A DNA stretch of 64,000 nucleotides from Alphaproteobacteria bacterium (GCA_018828145.1 JAHJWO010000042.1:124001-188000); one strand, 5' to 3'; counted from the first letter of the stretch, positions 46,151 to 56,593 are shown. Numbers and translations are program-made. The notes: generated by a model not told the origin, from the letters alone.

Positions 46151-48124
46151 GTGGCCTCTATCACGGACCAGCAGGCACTCGCTCCGCCGCGGGTCGTCCG
46201 GAACAAAGCGGATGGTGCTCCGTTCTCCCGGGGCTTCCCAACGATTGGCACACCAGAGATGTTTCGTCCCGACTCCCTTGGCGCCGTGCCTTTACCTGGC
46301 GGCACACGCTTCACGCTCTGGGCGCTTGGACACCACTCTGCCGTGGTGGAGGTCGAGGGGCATGGTCAATTCCCGCTGGAGCCCGTCGGTGACGGCTATT
46401 TCAGCGCCGCACTCCCCGGCATCGGGCCTGGCGCGCTCTACTGGTTCCGCATCGATGGTGGCAGTCGCCTTCCCGACCTGGCCTCCCGCTGCCAGCCGGA
46501 TGGCAATGACGGCCCCTCCATGGTGGTCGCCAACGACTTTTCCTGGACCGATGCTACCTGGCCGGGCGTCGAGCGGTGCGACCAGGTCCTCTACGAACTG
46601 CATATCGGCACGTTCACGGCCGAAGGCACCTGGCAGGCCGCGGCAACCCGGCTCAAAGCGCTGCGCCAGACGGGCGTGACCGTCATCCAGGTCATGCCGG
46701 TCGGCACCTTCAAGGGCCACTTTGGCTGGGGCTATGACACCACCCTGCCCTACGCGCCCTTTGCAGCCTATGGCTCACCCGACGACATGCGGCGCTTTGT
46801 GGACCAGGCGCATGCCCATTGCATCGGGGTCATCCTCGACGTGGTCTACAACCATGTGGGCATCGGCGACCACTACCGCGCCTATTGCGAGCACTATTTC
46901 ACGACGCGCTACGACAATGAATGGGGGGCCAGCTTCAACTATGATGGCGAGCACGCCCGACCGGTGCGCGATTTCATCGTGGGCAACGCCGTCTACTGGA
47001 TCGAGGACTTCCACATCGACGGCCTCCGCATCGACGCCGCACAGGCCATGTTCGATGCCAGCGACGACCACATCATCGCCGAGATCACCCGCGCCGTGCG
47101 CGCCGCCGCTGGGTCGCGCAAGCTCTATATCGTGGTGGAGAACCAGCCCCAGGAACACCTGATGATCGACCCGCCCGATCGGGGCGGCTATGGCGTCGAT
47201 GCCATGGTCAGCGATGATTTCCAGCACGCCGTCCGGGTGGCGGTGACCGGCCACAACGATTTCTACTATCGCGACTACCTCGGCACACCCCAGGAACTGG
47301 TCTCGGCGCTCAAATACGGCTTCCTCTACCAAGGGCAGCGTTCGGACATGCGCGACAAGGCCTATGGCACCTACAACCTGTCCACACCGCCCGAGCATTT
47401 CGTGCACTTCCTGGAAAACCACGACCAGGTCGCCAATTCCGCGCGCGGCTTTCGTCTCCCCAGCCTCATGTCGCCGGCCCGGCTCCGCGCTGTGACGAGC
47501 CTCCTCCTGCTGGGGCCGCAAACCCCCTGCCTGTTTCAGGGGCAGGAATTCGGCGCCACCAACCCGTTTCTCTATTTCTTCGGCGTCGAGGGCGAAGACG
47601 CTCGCGCTGTCGCCAATGGCCGCCGCGCCTCGCTGGCCAATTTTCCCAGCGTCCTCGACCCCGACATGCAGGCCAGGCTGCCCGATCCATCCGATCCGGC
47701 GACATTTGCGCAGAGCAAGCTCGACTGGTCCGAGGCAACGCACCACGCGGGCCTCCTCGCGCTGCATCGTGATCTGCTGCTTATGCGGCGGCAGGACCCG
47801 ACCTTCTCCCAGACCAGCAAGCGCTGGATCGATGGCGCCGTCATCGGCGAACAAGCCCTGCTCATCCGCTATACAACCCCCGATCCGGCCGGACACCGCC
47901 TGCTTCTGCTCAACCTGGGCCGGGACCTGCAGTTCGGCGCCCTGGCAGAGCCATTGCTGGCCCCCGCCGATGGCCACCGCTGGACACCCGCCTGGTCGAG
48001 CGAGCATCCCGACTATGACGGGGCCGGCCGCCGCCCGCTCGACCCGACACAGTTCTGGATCCTGCCCGGCGACTGCGCGCTGGTCTTCCGCAGTGACCCA
48101 CGAAACGAGCACCCCGCGGCATAA
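46151..48124 (+). CDS. treZ: Malto-oligosyltrehalose trehalohydrolase-like GH13 protein (TreZ)
   Basis: About 657 residues from GTG at 46151; ATG at 46259 (MFRPDSLGAV) is a second possible start and neither has a clear ribosome site. An N-terminal carbohydrate-binding-like domain (FTLWALGHHSAVVEV) precedes a GH13 barrel with DVVYNHVG, GLRIDAAQAMFD (nucleophile Asp), IVVENQPQE (acid Glu) and HFLENHDQVAN. The combined set and length fit TreZ, which releases trehalose from maltooligosyl-trehalose. No treY or glgX partner is present here, so its role in this genome cannot be confirmed. Confidence 0.82.
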   Translation: MASITDQQALAPPRVVRNKADGAPFSRGFPTIGTPEMFRPDSLGAVPLPGGTRFTLWALGHHSAVVEVEGHGQFPLEPVGDGYFSAALPGIGPGALYWFRIDGGSRLPDLASRCQPDGNDGPSMVVANDFSWTDATWPGVERCDQVLYELHIGTFTAEGTWQAAATRLKALRQTGVTVIQVMPVGTFKGHFGWGYDTTLPYAPFAAYGSPDDMRRFVDQAHAHCIGVILDVVYNHVGIGDHYRAYCEHYFTTRYDNEWGASFNYDGEHARPVRDFIVGNAVYWIEDFHIDGLRIDAAQAMFDASDDHIIAEITRAVRAAAGSRKLYIVVENQPQEHLMIDPPDRGGYGVDAMVSDDFQHAVRVAVTGHNDFYYRDYLGTPQELVSALKYGFLYQGQRSDMRDKAYGTYNLSTPPEHFVHFLENHDQVANSARGFRLPSLMSPARLRAVTSLLLLGPQTPCLFQGQEFGATNPFLYFFGVEGEDARAVANGRRASLANFPSVLDPDMQARLPDPSDPATFAQSKLDWSEATHHAGLLALHRDLLLMRRQDPTFSQTSKRWIDGAVIGEQALLIRYTTPDPAGHRLLLLNLGRDLQFGALAEPLLAPADGHRWTPAWSSEHPDYDGAGRRPLDPTQFWILPGDCALVFRSDPRNEHPAA

Positions 48125-48391
48125 GGCGAGCGGCGCGCCATCGACACGCTCTCGGACACGGCCTCCTCGAAGGGCTGCACAGCAGCTGACCGGTTTGACC
48201 TGTGCTTGGTCTCGAACATGGACCCGCAGAATGCGTGGCATTCGCACCACAAATCATGCTCACAACTTTGCGAGTGATTGCTCCCGTTAAGGTTTGCAGA
48301 GTATTGATTTTTCGCGCGGAATGGCCCGCTGAGTCCGGTGCAGGGCGAGGTGGAGCGGCCGTTTGGCGCTGATGCCGTGCATGGAGCTTTG

Positions 48392-50089
48392 ATGAACAAG
48401 ATCCTGGTCTGCCTGCTTGCCGCTCTGCTCGGCTCCGGTAGTGTCCTGCCTGTTTCCGGCCAGGAAATGGCCGGTCTTGCCGCCAGCCCGATCATCATCG
48501 CGCCCCCCCAGACAGCCCTCGGCCAGACCATCAAGGCCGGGCTCTCCACCGCCTATTACGGCGCCTCCAGGGATGGCGCCGCCTATGGCGAGGCGCAGAA
48601 GCTTTATTTCTTCTATGGCAGCCGCCATTTCGAACCGATCTGGCTCGACGCCGCGCCCAATGGCGACGTCATCTTCTCCGAGCCGGCCCAGGAGATCCTC
48701 AAGCTCTTTGAAGCCGCCGAGACCGAGGGCCTGCGCCCCCAGGATTATCTGACGCCCGACCTCAACCCGGCCGGCGCCAAGGGCGACCCGCTCAAGCTCG
48801 CCGCACTCGAGACAGCCTTCTCCGCCGCCGCCCTGCGCTATGCCAACCACCTCTATTCCGGCCGCATCGATCCGCAGTCGATCAGCGCCAACCTCGATGT
48901 CGCGCCCAAAAAACTCGACGAGGCCTCGCTCCTGGTGCAGCTGGCCACCAGCCCCGATCCGGTTGCCGTCCTGAGCGCGCTGGAGCCGGCCCATCCCGAA
49001 TTCCTCGCCCTCAAGGCTGCCCTCGCGACCTTCGAGGAGGCCGATCTCGACCGCCCCACACCCATTGGCGAAGGTCCCACCCTCAAGCCCGGCATGAGCG
49101 ATCAGCGCGTTCCCGCGCTGCGCGCCCGCCTCGGCCTCTCCCCGGTCGACGGCCTCGACTATGACGATGCGCTGGTGGAGGCCATGAAGGCCTTCCAGGG
49201 CAGTCAGGATCTCGAGGTGGATGGCGTCATGGGGCCTGCAACCCTGGCCGCGCTCAATGGTGGCGTGCCGGTGACGCGCGCCGATATCGTCGCCAATATG
49301 GAGCGCTGGCGCTGGATGCCGCGCGAGCTGGGCGCCTTCAACGTTCTGGTCAACATTCCCGAATTCCGGCTCGCCATCAATCGCGACGGCCAGGAAGCCT
49401 ATACGACCCGCGTCGTCGTCGGCACGGTGAAGAACCAGACGCCCGTCTTCTCGGACAATATCCGCCACATCGTGGTGAACCCCTATTGGAACGTGCCCAG
49501 CTCGATCATCCGTGGCGAGGTGGCGCCGGCCGTCTTGCGCAATCCGGGCTATATCGACAACCAGAACATGGACCTGCTCTATAACGGCACGGCCGTCAGC
49601 CCCTGGCAGGTCGATTGGTCCCAGGTCAGCACCACCAATTTCCCCTTCCGCGTGCGCCAGCGCCCCGGCCCCGGCAATGCCCTGGGCCAGATCAAGTTTC
49701 TCTTCCCCAACAAGCATGACGTCTATCTGCACGACACGCCGTCCAAGTCGCTGTTCGCCCGCTCGGTCCGCGCCTTCAGCCATGGCTGTGTCCGCGTGCA
49801 CAATCCGATGGAATTCGCCGATGCGCTGATGGCCAATGAGCCCAATATCAGCCGCGCCTCGCTCGAAGCCATGTTCGGCGCCTCCGAGCGCTGGGTGAAT
49901 CCGGAACAGCAGATCCCCGTGCACATCGCCTATTTCACCCTGCGGGTGGATGCCGATGGCGCGCTCAAGTCCTTCGGCGACGTCTATGGCCACAATGCCA
50001 GCCTGATCGCCGCCATGGGCCTCGACAAGCCCGCCTTTGCCCCCGAGATCATCGCCGAGGCAGCGCCGGTCGAAGAACTTTCCCCCTGA
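48392..50089 (+). CDS. YcbB/LdtD-type L,D-transpeptidase
   Basis: A 565-residue exported transpeptidase. A signal peptide (MNKILVCLLAALLGSGSVLP then VSGQ) leads to a scaffold domain, a peptidoglycan-binding domain (about residues 230-300, LRARLGLSPVDG and EVDGVMGPATLAALNG), and a YkuD catalytic domain with H464 and catalytic C466 in FSHGCVRVHN. It forms 3-3 cross-links in peptidoglycan. ATG at 48392 has GGAG five bases upstream. It precedes a MepK-like endopeptidase gene, the same order as ldtD-mepK in E. coli. Confidence 0.92.
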   Translation: MNKILVCLLAALLGSGSVLPVSGQEMAGLAASPIIIAPPQTALGQTIKAGLSTAYYGASRDGAAYGEAQKLYFFYGSRHFEPIWLDAAPNGDVIFSEPAQEILKLFEAAETEGLRPQDYLTPDLNPAGAKGDPLKLAALETAFSAAALRYANHLYSGRIDPQSISANLDVAPKKLDEASLLVQLATSPDPVAVLSALEPAHPEFLALKAALATFEEADLDRPTPIGEGPTLKPGMSDQRVPALRARLGLSPVDGLDYDDALVEAMKAFQGSQDLEVDGVMGPATLAALNGGVPVTRADIVANMERWRWMPRELGAFNVLVNIPEFRLAINRDGQEAYTTRVVVGTVKNQTPVFSDNIRHIVVNPYWNVPSSIIRGEVAPAVLRNPGYIDNQNMDLLYNGTAVSPWQVDWSQVSTTNFPFRVRQRPGPGNALGQIKFLFPNKHDVYLHDTPSKSLFARSVRAFSHGCVRVHNPMEFADALMANEPNISRASLEAMFGASERWVNPEQQIPVHIAYFTLRVDADGALKSFGDVYGHNASLIAAMGLDKPAFAPEIIAEAAPVEELSP

Positions 50090-50098
50090 CGGTCTTTG

Positions 50099-50118
50099 CC
50101 TCTCCCCTGCGGGAGAGG
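50099..50118. terminator. Short palindromic hairpin after the L,D-transpeptidase gene
   Basis: Eight-base arms CCTCTCCC and GGGAGAGG with loop CTGC, ten bases after the stop. This type of dispersed palindrome is widespread in alphaproteobacterial intergenic regions. Followed by CCGATCCTCTTG, so termination is likely but without a T-run. Confidence 0.5.
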
Positions 50119-50353
50119 CCGATCCTCTTGCGTTGGATGAGCGCGCCTTCCCACCCCTTATCGCACGCAAACCCCGCCCTGCCCCGCCGGCATCCACGCC
50201 CGGACGGGCCATCCCCCCTTAACCTCTGCTTTACAATTTCGCCTTGGTTGCGCCCGTTTTTGCCCTTATTGAAATGAGGGTGAGGGCCCGGAACCGGCTG
50301 TCATCATTCTTGCTAGCGTTAATAAAATCGATGATTGTTTGCGCTAAAATGCG

Positions 50354-52072
50354 ATGACAACTGGAAATAACCGGGCAGAGTATAGCGTGGCGGGGACTTC
50401 TTTTTTGCAACGGCACCATATCGCGCGGCTCGTGTTCGCCGCCCTTATGAGCATCACTGTCATCCTCCCTCAGGCAGTTTTGCCTGCGGCGGCCGCGTCC
50501 GAACGCGCCCTCTACCTCTATTACACCCATACCAAGGAGACGGCTCGCATCGTCTTCAAGCGCAATGGGCAATATGTCCAATCCGGGCTCAACGAGCTCA
50601 ACCAGTTCCTGCGTGACTGGCGCCGCAACGAGCCCACCAAGATGGATCCGCGCCTGTTCGATCTGGTGTGGGAAGTCTATCAGGATGTCGGTGGCACCCA
50701 GCCGGTGAACATCGTCTCGGCCTATCGCTCGCCTGCCACCAATGCCATGCTGGCCGGCAAGTCCTCCGGCGTCGCCGACAATTCCCAGCATATGCGCGGC
50801 ACCGCCATGGATTTCTTCATTCCTGGCGTACCCCTGGCCAAGCTGCGCGCGGCCGCCATGCGCAAGCAGGTGGGCGGCGTGGGCTATTACCCCACCTCCG
50901 GCAGCCCCTTTGTCCATCTCGATACCGGTTCGGTCCGCGCCTGGCCGCGCATGACCCGCGCCCAGCTCAAGGACATCTTCCCTGACGGCCGCACCATGCA
51001 TCTGCCCTCCGATGGCAAGCCCCTCTCGCAGGAGGGCTACCAGGTCGCCATGGCCGAGTGGAAGCGCTGCCATGCCTATCCTTGCAATGGCGGCAGCAGC
51101 TCTTCGGGCACCCAAGTGGCCGAAGGCGGCGGTGGCCGTACGCTGATGGACCTCTTCTTTGGCGGCAGCCAGCCCGCCGGCGTCAATGCCGCCGCATCGG
51201 CGCCCGTCCAGGTGGCGGCCCTTGCGCCGCAGGCCGCGACGCCGCGCTCTGCGCCCATTCCCGCACCCCGTCCGGCCGCGCTTGGCGCCATTGCGCCGGT
51301 TGCAGCGGCGGCCGCCGAAACCGCCGTGCCTCTGCCCTTCGCCACCACCGGCAGTGCGCCGCTCGACCCGGCGGAACTGACCACCACGTCTCTGGCACCT
51401 GTTCCCGCGATGAAGTCGCAGGCCCTCCAGGTCGCCACCGCCAGCGCCCTGCCTTCGGGCGACGCCGTCACGGCCCTTGCCGCTCTCACCGCGCCCTTCC
51501 CGCAGCCGCGCCTCATCATGACCGAGCAGCCTCAGCCCGATGTCATGACTGCCTATCTCGCCCCCATGCCGCAGGCGCCCGACGCCCAGCGCGCGCTCGA
51601 GATGATCATTGCCCGCGAAACCACGGCTGCCGTTCCGCCCGCTCCCGCTTCACGCCTGCCCATCGTGCCGCCACTGACGGCAGCCACGGGCCTGCGTACC
51701 GCTTCGCTGGGCGGCCAGCCTGTCGCCGGCGCCCTCGGCAACCTCTTCAGCGGCACCTTTGGCGCTGCCCAGCAGAACGAGCCGGTTGCTGCGGCCCTGG
51801 CCGAGCATATCGCCAAGCGTCCCGTGGCCGGCGCCATGCGCAGCCCCGACATGATCGCGCCCGATCTCGAGCACATTGCCGAGGTCTTCACCGCGCCCGA
51901 CGCCATCACCTCGGACCACTTCGCCATCATCTGGGATCATGACGAAGCCGATTTTGACCCGACCGCCGAAATGGGCCGCTATGTCACCGTCATGGGCGTT
52001 GGCGATTTCCCCACGGGCCTGCCCCATACGCGCTTTGTCGCCGCGCGGCCGGTGGCACTCGCCTCGAACTGA
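50354..52072 (+). CDS. MepK-like peptidase M15 (DUF882) with long Ala/Pro-rich tail
   Basis: A 572-residue exported protein. A membrane or signal segment (about residues 24-48, LVFAALMSITVILP) is followed by a DUF882/M15 zinc peptidase domain (about 50-235), with Zn ligands H146 and D153 (SQHMRGTAMDFF) and H188 (SPFVHLDTG). The rest (about 250-570) is Ala/Pro-rich, repetitive and probably disordered or wall-anchoring, ending in a region with APDAITSDHFAII. It likely opens peptidoglycan cross-links in concert with the upstream transpeptidase. Confidence 0.9.
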   Translation: MTTGNNRAEYSVAGTSFLQRHHIARLVFAALMSITVILPQAVLPAAAASERALYLYYTHTKETARIVFKRNGQYVQSGLNELNQFLRDWRRNEPTKMDPRLFDLVWEVYQDVGGTQPVNIVSAYRSPATNAMLAGKSSGVADNSQHMRGTAMDFFIPGVPLAKLRAAAMRKQVGGVGYYPTSGSPFVHLDTGSVRAWPRMTRAQLKDIFPDGRTMHLPSDGKPLSQEGYQVAMAEWKRCHAYPCNGGSSSSGTQVAEGGGGRTLMDLFFGGSQPAGVNAAASAPVQVAALAPQAATPRSAPIPAPRPAALGAIAPVAAAAAETAVPLPFATTGSAPLDPAELTTTSLAPVPAMKSQALQVATASALPSGDAVTALAALTAPFPQPRLIMTEQPQPDVMTAYLAPMPQAPDAQRALEMIIARETTAAVPPAPASRLPIVPPLTAATGLRTASLGGQPVAGALGNLFSGTFGAAQQNEPVAAALAEHIAKRPVAGAMRSPDMIAPDLEHIAEVFTAPDAITSDHFAIIWDHDEADFDPTAEMGRYVTVMGVGDFPTGLPHTRFVAARPVALASN

Positions 52073-52112
52073 CCCTGCCCTAATTCAGGCATGTTCCCGC
52101 CCTAGCAATTCC

Positions 52113-52132
52113 CGCCCGCCAACCGGCGGGCG
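52113..52132. terminator. GC-rich hairpin between mepK-like gene and dxs
   Basis: Arms CGCCCGCC and GGCGGGCG with loop AACC, about 40 bases after the stop. No T-run; probable weak terminator for the peptidase gene. Confidence 0.4.
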
Positions 52133-52283
52133 TCGCTCTGTTGCAAAGCTCTCGCCCCGGGCCTAAAGAATTGGCACGAGGCGCTGCACAGGGAAGGCCC
52201 CGCCGCTTTCCGGGTTGGCAGCGCGATAACGAAGGATGGAGCGGGCCGCCGCTCAGATGCCGCTTTGGCAAAGGACCGCCCGC

Positions 52284-54215
52284 TTGGCCGACAAGCCCTC
52301 CACCCCCCTGCTCGATACCGTCCATTCGCCCACAGATCTGCGGGCCATGCCGCGCGAGAACCTGCGCCAGCTGGCCGATGAACTGCGCGCCGAGATGATC
52401 GATGCCGTATCGGTCACCGGCGGCCATCTGGGCGCCGGGCTGGGCGTGGTCGAGCTGACCGTGGCGCTGCATGCCGTCTTCGATACCCCGCATGATCGCA
52501 TCATCTGGGATGTCGGCCACCAGGCCTATCCGCACAAGATCCTGACCGGGCGCCGCGACCGCATGCGCACCCTGCGCCAGAAGGATGGCCTGTCCGGCTT
52601 CACCCGCCGCGCCGAGAGCGAATACGATCCCTTCGGCGCCGGCCATTCCTCCACCTCGATTTCGGCAGGCCTCGGCATGGCCGTTGCCAGCGATCTGCTG
52701 GGCAAGCCGCGCAATGTCGTCGCCGTCATCGGCGATGGCGCCATGTCCGCCGGCATGGCCTATGAGGCCATGAACAATGCCGGCGCCATGGATGCCCGCC
52801 TCATCGTCGTGCTCAACGACAATGACATGTCGATCGCCCCGCCCACCGGCGCGCTCAGCGCCTATCTGGCGCGGCTGGTCTCCGGCCCGGTCTATCGCGG
52901 CACCCGCGAGGCAGCCAAGAACCTCGTCAGCAAGCTCCCGCCCTTCCTGCATGAGCCGGCCCGCCGCACCGAGGAATTCGCCCGCTCCTTCTTCACCGGC
53001 GGCACCCTGTTCGAAGAGCTGGGCTTCTACTATGTCGGCCCCATCGACGGGCACAATCTCGATCACCTCCTGCCCATTCTCGACAATGTGCGCGACGCCG
53101 CAGAGGGCCCGATCCTGGTCCATGTCGTCACCAAGAAGGGCAAGGGCTATGGCCCCGCCGAGGATTCCGCCGACAAGTATCACGGCGTCTCCAAGTTCAA
53201 CGTCATTACCGGCGCCCAGGCAAAGGCCGTCTCCAACGCGCCCTCCTATACGTCGGTCTTTGCCGAAAGCCTGATCCAGGAAGCCAATGACGATCCGCGC
53301 ATCGTCGCCATCAATGCCGCCATGCCCTCGGGCACCGGCCTTGATCGCTTCGGCGAGGTCCACCCCACCCGCGTCTTCGATGTCGGCATTGCCGAGCAGC
53401 ATGCCGTGACATTCGCCGCGGGCCTTGCCAGTGAGGGCATGCGTCCCTTCTGCGCCATCTATTCGACCTTCCTGCAGCGCGCCTATGACCAGGTCGTGCA
53501 TGACGTGGCCATCCAGCACCTGCCGGTGCGCTTCGCCATCGATCGTGCCGGCTATGTCGGCGCCGACGGCCCCACCCATGCCGGCAATTATGACGCCGCC
53601 TATCTGGGCGCTATTCCTGGCCTCGTGCAAATGGCCGCCGCCGACGAAGCCGAACTGCGCCACATGGTGGCGACAGCCGCCGCCTATGATGACGGCCCCA
53701 TTGCCTTCCGCTATCCACGCGGCGAAGGCCTCGGCGTCGACATGCCGGCACGCGGGCAAAAGCTTGCCATTGGCAAGGGCCGCATCGTGCGCGAAGGCGC
53801 CACCATCGCCATCCTCAGCTACGGCACGCGGCTGGGCGAAGTGCTCGCCGCCGCTGACCGTCTCGCTGCCCTCGGCCTCAATCCCACCGTCGCCGATGCC
53901 CGCTTCCTCAAGCCCCTCGACGAGGAACTGGTCGCCCGTCTCGCGACCACCCACGATGTGCTGCTCACCACCGAGGAAGGCTCCATCGGCGGCTTCGGCA
54001 GCCATGTCGCCACCTTCCTTGCCCGCAATGGCCTGCTCGACGGCAAGCTGCGCTTCCGTCCGCTGATGATCCCGGATCGCTTCGTCGAGCATGCCAGCCA
54101 GGCCGACATGTATGCCGATGCCGGTCTCGACCGCGCCGGCATCGTCGCCACCGCGCTCACCACCCTGGGCTATGACGAAGCCGCCATGGTCGCCGCCCTC
54201 GGCAAGAGCAGCTAG
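52284..54215 (+). CDS. dxs: 1-deoxy-D-xylulose-5-phosphate synthase
   Basis: A 643-residue Dxs, the usual length. It condenses pyruvate and glyceraldehyde 3-phosphate in the MEP isoprenoid route with thiamine diphosphate. Motifs: [24 protein letters not shown], the ThDP motif [18 protein letters not shown]...LNDND, and [17 protein letters not shown] with the catalytic Glu. TTG at 52284 ([13 protein letters not shown]) follows AAAGGA at eight bases; upstream in-frame ATGs at 52236 and 52257 have no good site. Confidence 0.94.
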   Translation: MADKPSTPLLDTVHSPTDLRAMPRENLRQLADELRAEMIDAVSVTGGHLGAGLGVVELTVALHAVFDTPHDRIIWDVGHQAYPHKILTGRRDRMRTLRQKDGLSGFTRRAESEYDPFGAGHSSTSISAGLGMAVASDLLGKPRNVVAVIGDGAMSAGMAYEAMNNAGAMDARLIVVLNDNDMSIAPPTGALSAYLARLVSGPVYRGTREAAKNLVSKLPPFLHEPARRTEEFARSFFTGGTLFEELGFYYVGPIDGHNLDHLLPILDNVRDAAEGPILVHVVTKKGKGYGPAEDSADKYHGVSKFNVITGAQAKAVSNAPSYTSVFAESLIQEANDDPRIVAINAAMPSGTGLDRFGEVHPTRVFDVGIAEQHAVTFAAGLASEGMRPFCAIYSTFLQRAYDQVVHDVAIQHLPVRFAIDRAGYVGADGPTHAGNYDAAYLGAIPGLVQMAAADEAELRHMVATAAAYDDGPIAFRYPRGEGLGVDMPARGQKLAIGKGRIVREGATIAILSYGTRLGEVLAAADRLAALGLNPTVADARFLKPLDEELVARLATTHDVLLTTEEGSIGGFGSHVATFLARNGLLDGKLRFRPLMIPDRFVEHASQADMYADAGLDRAGIVATALTTLGYDEAAMVAALGKSS

Positions 54216-54697
54216 CGGTTCTCAACGTAGTTGGTCGGCAGGCCGGTCGAGAGCTTGACCGTCTCCATCGAGATATAGGCGGACATGTCGAACAGCTCGA
54301 CCCGCCCGACCAGCTGGCGGTAAATCACGTCGTAATGCTCCACATTGGGCAGGACGAGCTTGAGGATATAGTCGAAATTGCCGGTCAGCCGGTGCACTTC
54401 CACGATCTCGGGAATGGTGCTCACCGCCGCATGGAACTGCTCCAGCCACCCCGCCTCGTGCCGGCCTGTCCGCACGATGACGAACACCGTCGTCGGCAGG
54501 CCCAGCTTCTGCCGGTCCAGCATGGCCACGCTGCGGCTGATATAGCCCTCCTCGCGCAGCCGCGTGATGCGCCGGGAACAGGCCGAGGCCGACAGCGACA
54601 CCGCGTCGGCGATCTCGCTCACCGCCATTTCGGCATTGGCCTGCAGCAGGTCGAGAATTCGGCGGTCACGATCATCCAGCATGACCAGATTGTGCAC
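54212..54697 (-). CDS. Lrp/AsnC-family transcriptional regulator
   Basis: A 161-residue Lrp-type protein: N-terminal helix-turn-helix [18 protein letters not shown] then [23 protein letters not shown], followed by an RAM ligand-binding domain ([22 protein letters not shown]). The GTG at 54697 or ATG at 54682 (MLDDRDRR) could be the start; the latter fits family N-termini. It is divergent from the Asp/Glu racemase gene and may control it in response to an amino acid. Stops overlap with dxs (four bases). Confidence 0.92.
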   Translation of the reverse strand: MHNLVMLDDRDRRILDLLQANAEMAVSEIADAVSLSASACSRRITRLREEGYISRSVAMLDRQKLGLPTTVFVIVRTGRHEAGWLEQFHAAVSTIPEIVEVHRLTGNFDYILKLVLPNVEHYDVIYRQLVGRVELFDMSAYISMETVKLSTGLPTNYVENR

Positions 54698-54841
54698 GAT
54701 TTACCGCATTGACGCAACTGAAACGCCTGGATCGACAAAATCTCGCCCCAGACGTGCACGCGACCCTGCCGGGGTCTGCCACATTGCATCCCGCTTGCAG
54801 CAAACCTCAAGCATGCTGGCAGCAAAGAGGGAGCAAGCTGC

Positions 54842-55552
54842 ATGAAAACCATCGGCCTGATTGGCGGCATGAGTTGGGAATCCACCGCGGTGTACTACCG
54901 CCTGATCAACGAGGCGGTCCGCCGCCAACGCGGCGGCCTGCACTCCGCCGAGATCGCCCTGCGCTCGCTCGATTTCACCCGCGTCGTCGACCTGCAAAAG
55001 GCCGGTCGCTGGGACGATGCCGGCATTTTGCTCGGTGAAGCCGGCGCCGGCCTTGCCCGCTCAGGCGCCGCCTGCGTGCTGATCTGCACCAACACCATGC
55101 ATCTGGTCGCCGCGCCGGTCGCCGCCATGAGTGGCGTTCCGCTCATTGATATCATTGACGAAACCGCTCTGGCCCTGCGCGGCGATGGCCGCCAGCGGCC
55201 CCTGCTGCTGGCCACCCGCTACACCATGGAGCATGGCTTTTACGCCCAGCGCATGGCCCGCCACGGCATCGATCTGGTGGTCCCCGACGCCCAGGATCGT
55301 GGCGCCGTGCACGACATCATCTTCGACGAACTCTGCCAGGGTCAGGTCCGCGACGCCTCCCGCGCCCGCTATCTGGGCATCATCGGGGCCGCGCGCGCCC
55401 AGGGCATCGACTCCGTCATCCTCGGCTGTACCGAAATTTCGCTCCTCATCGACCCGGCAACCCTCCCCCTCCCCGGCTACGACTCCACCGCCATTCACGC
55501 CGACGCCGCGGTGCGCTTCGCCCTCGCCGACGTCATGGAGCAGGCAGCCTGA
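54842..55552 (+). CDS. Aspartate/glutamate racemase-family protein
   Basis: A 236-residue Asp/Glu racemase fold (YgeA-like). The N-terminal KTIGLIGGMSWESTAVYYRL is typical, and the two catalytic cysteines are C82 (LICTNTMH) and C196 (LGCTEISLLID). It interconverts amino acid enantiomers without PLP. A GGGAG ribosome site precedes the ATG. The divergent Lrp gene suggests amino acid-linked control. It is followed two bases later by the glutamine amidotransferase gene. Confidence 0.9.
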   Translation: MKTIGLIGGMSWESTAVYYRLINEAVRRQRGGLHSAEIALRSLDFTRVVDLQKAGRWDDAGILLGEAGAGLARSGAACVLICTNTMHLVAAPVAAMSGVPLIDIIDETALALRGDGRQRPLLLATRYTMEHGFYAQRMARHGIDLVVPDAQDRGAVHDIIFDELCQGQVRDASRARYLGIIGAARAQGIDSVILGCTEISLLIDPATLPLPGYDSTAIHADAAVRFALADVMEQAA

Positions 55553-55553
55553 A

Positions 55554-56333
55554 ATGTGCCGCTTCCTGGCCTATTCCGGCGAACCCGTCTTCCTCGATAC
55601 GCTGCTGATCGAGCCAGCCTCCTCGCTGGTCAGCCAATCCTTCGCAGCCCGCGAAGCAAAGACCGTGGTCAATGGCGATGGTTGCGGCCTCGGCTGGTAT
55701 GGCGCCCGTCCCGAGCCCGGCTGCTATCGCGGCACCCTGCCCGCCTGGTCGGATGCCAATCTGGCCTCGCTGTGCCACCAGGTCAGCGCCCCGATATTCC
55801 TGGCCCATGTGCGCTCGGCCACATCGGGCGAAGTCTCGGTGGCCAATTGCCATCCCTTCGCTGCCGGCCGGCACCTCTTCATGCACAATGGCCAGATCGG
55901 GGGCTATGACCGGGTTCGCCGCTCCATTGAAGCAATGATCCCCAACAATCTCTATGGCCGCCGCCGCGGCAATGGCGACAGCGAAGCCATCTTCCTCGCC
56001 GCGCTCGGCCAGGGCCTGGACGCCGACCCGGTGGCCGCATTGGCGCGCACCCTCGCCAGCGGTCTTCACATCATGCAGGCCAGCGGCATCGAACAGGCCC
56101 TGCGCTTCACGGCGGTCCTCGCCGATGGCCAGACCCTGCGTGCCTTTCGCTGGGCGAGCGACGAGCGTCCGCCCTCGCTCTATTGGCGCCGCCTGCAGTC
56201 GGGCATCGCCATAGCCTCCGAACCCTTTGGCGATACGGGCGATACCTGGCAGACAATTCCGCCCGGCTGCGTGATGACGGCCGGGCGGGACAATATGGTA
56301 TTCAGCGATTTTGTGGTGGCCAGGCCGGCCTAG
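55554..56333 (+). CDS. Class II glutamine amidotransferase (YafJ/EgtC-like)
   Basis: A 259-residue N-terminal-nucleophile amidotransferase: Cys2 follows Met1 ([18 protein letters not shown]), with [28 protein letters not shown] and [11 protein letters not shown] as glutaminase motifs. EgtC removes the glutamyl group in ergothioneine synthesis, but no egt neighbours are present, so it is left unassigned. ATG starts one base after the racemase stop; its stop overlaps gapR by four bases on the opposite strand. Confidence 0.9.
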   Translation: MCRFLAYSGEPVFLDTLLIEPASSLVSQSFAAREAKTVVNGDGCGLGWYGARPEPGCYRGTLPAWSDANLASLCHQVSAPIFLAHVRSATSGEVSVANCHPFAAGRHLFMHNGQIGGYDRVRRSIEAMIPNNLYGRRRGNGDSEAIFLAALGQGLDADPVAALARTLASGLHIMQASGIEQALRFTAVLADGQTLRAFRWASDERPPSLYWRRLQSGIAIASEPFGDTGDTWQTIPPGCVMTAGRDNMVFSDFVVARPA

Positions 56334-56593
56334 TCTTCCGGCGGCGCGGCGACCATGCCCAAGGCAGCCATGTACAGCTCGAGAATGGCTTCCTGCTCCA
56401 TGCGCTCGTTGGCGTCCTGCTTGCGGATGGCTACGATCTTGCGCAGGATCTTGGTATCGAAGCCATTGCCCTTGGCCTCGGCATAGATTTCCTTGATGTC
56501 TGCGGCGATCGCGGCCTTTTCTTCTTCCATCCGCTCGATGCGCTCGATGAACGCCCGCAACTGATCCTGGGCTACGCTGTCTTCGACGGCCAT
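56330..56593 (-). CDS. gapR: GapR, nucleoid-associated protein (DUF2312)
   Basis: An 87-residue coiled-coil DNA-binding protein ([20 protein letters not shown] then [20 protein letters not shown] and [21 protein letters not shown]). It matches the AEAKGNGFD...IVxIRKQD pattern of Caulobacter GapR, which binds overtwisted DNA ahead of replication and transcription. Start at ATG 56593 has AAAGGAAG upstream; an in-frame extension to 56665 is unlikely. It is convergent with the amidotransferase gene and divergent from the DUF1036-pyk genes. Confidence 0.92.
   Translation of the reverse strand: MAVEDSVAQDQLRAFIERIERMEEEKAAIAADIKEIYAEAKGNGFDTKILRKIVAIRKQDANERMEQEAILELYMAALGMVAAPPED

Noticed and set aside
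48125..48391. 267-base gap after the TreZ-like gene, searched for a small gene or RNA
   Set aside because: Short open frames lack ribosome sites and family features; nothing supportable.
48287..50212. 641-codon minus-strand open frame over the L,D-transpeptidase gene
   Set aside because: Antisense shadow; the plus strand encodes a full YkuD enzyme with catalytic Cys and signal peptide.
52080..54092. 670-codon minus-strand open frame over dxs
   Set aside because: Antisense shadow of dxs; low-information Gly/Ala/Asp-rich product.
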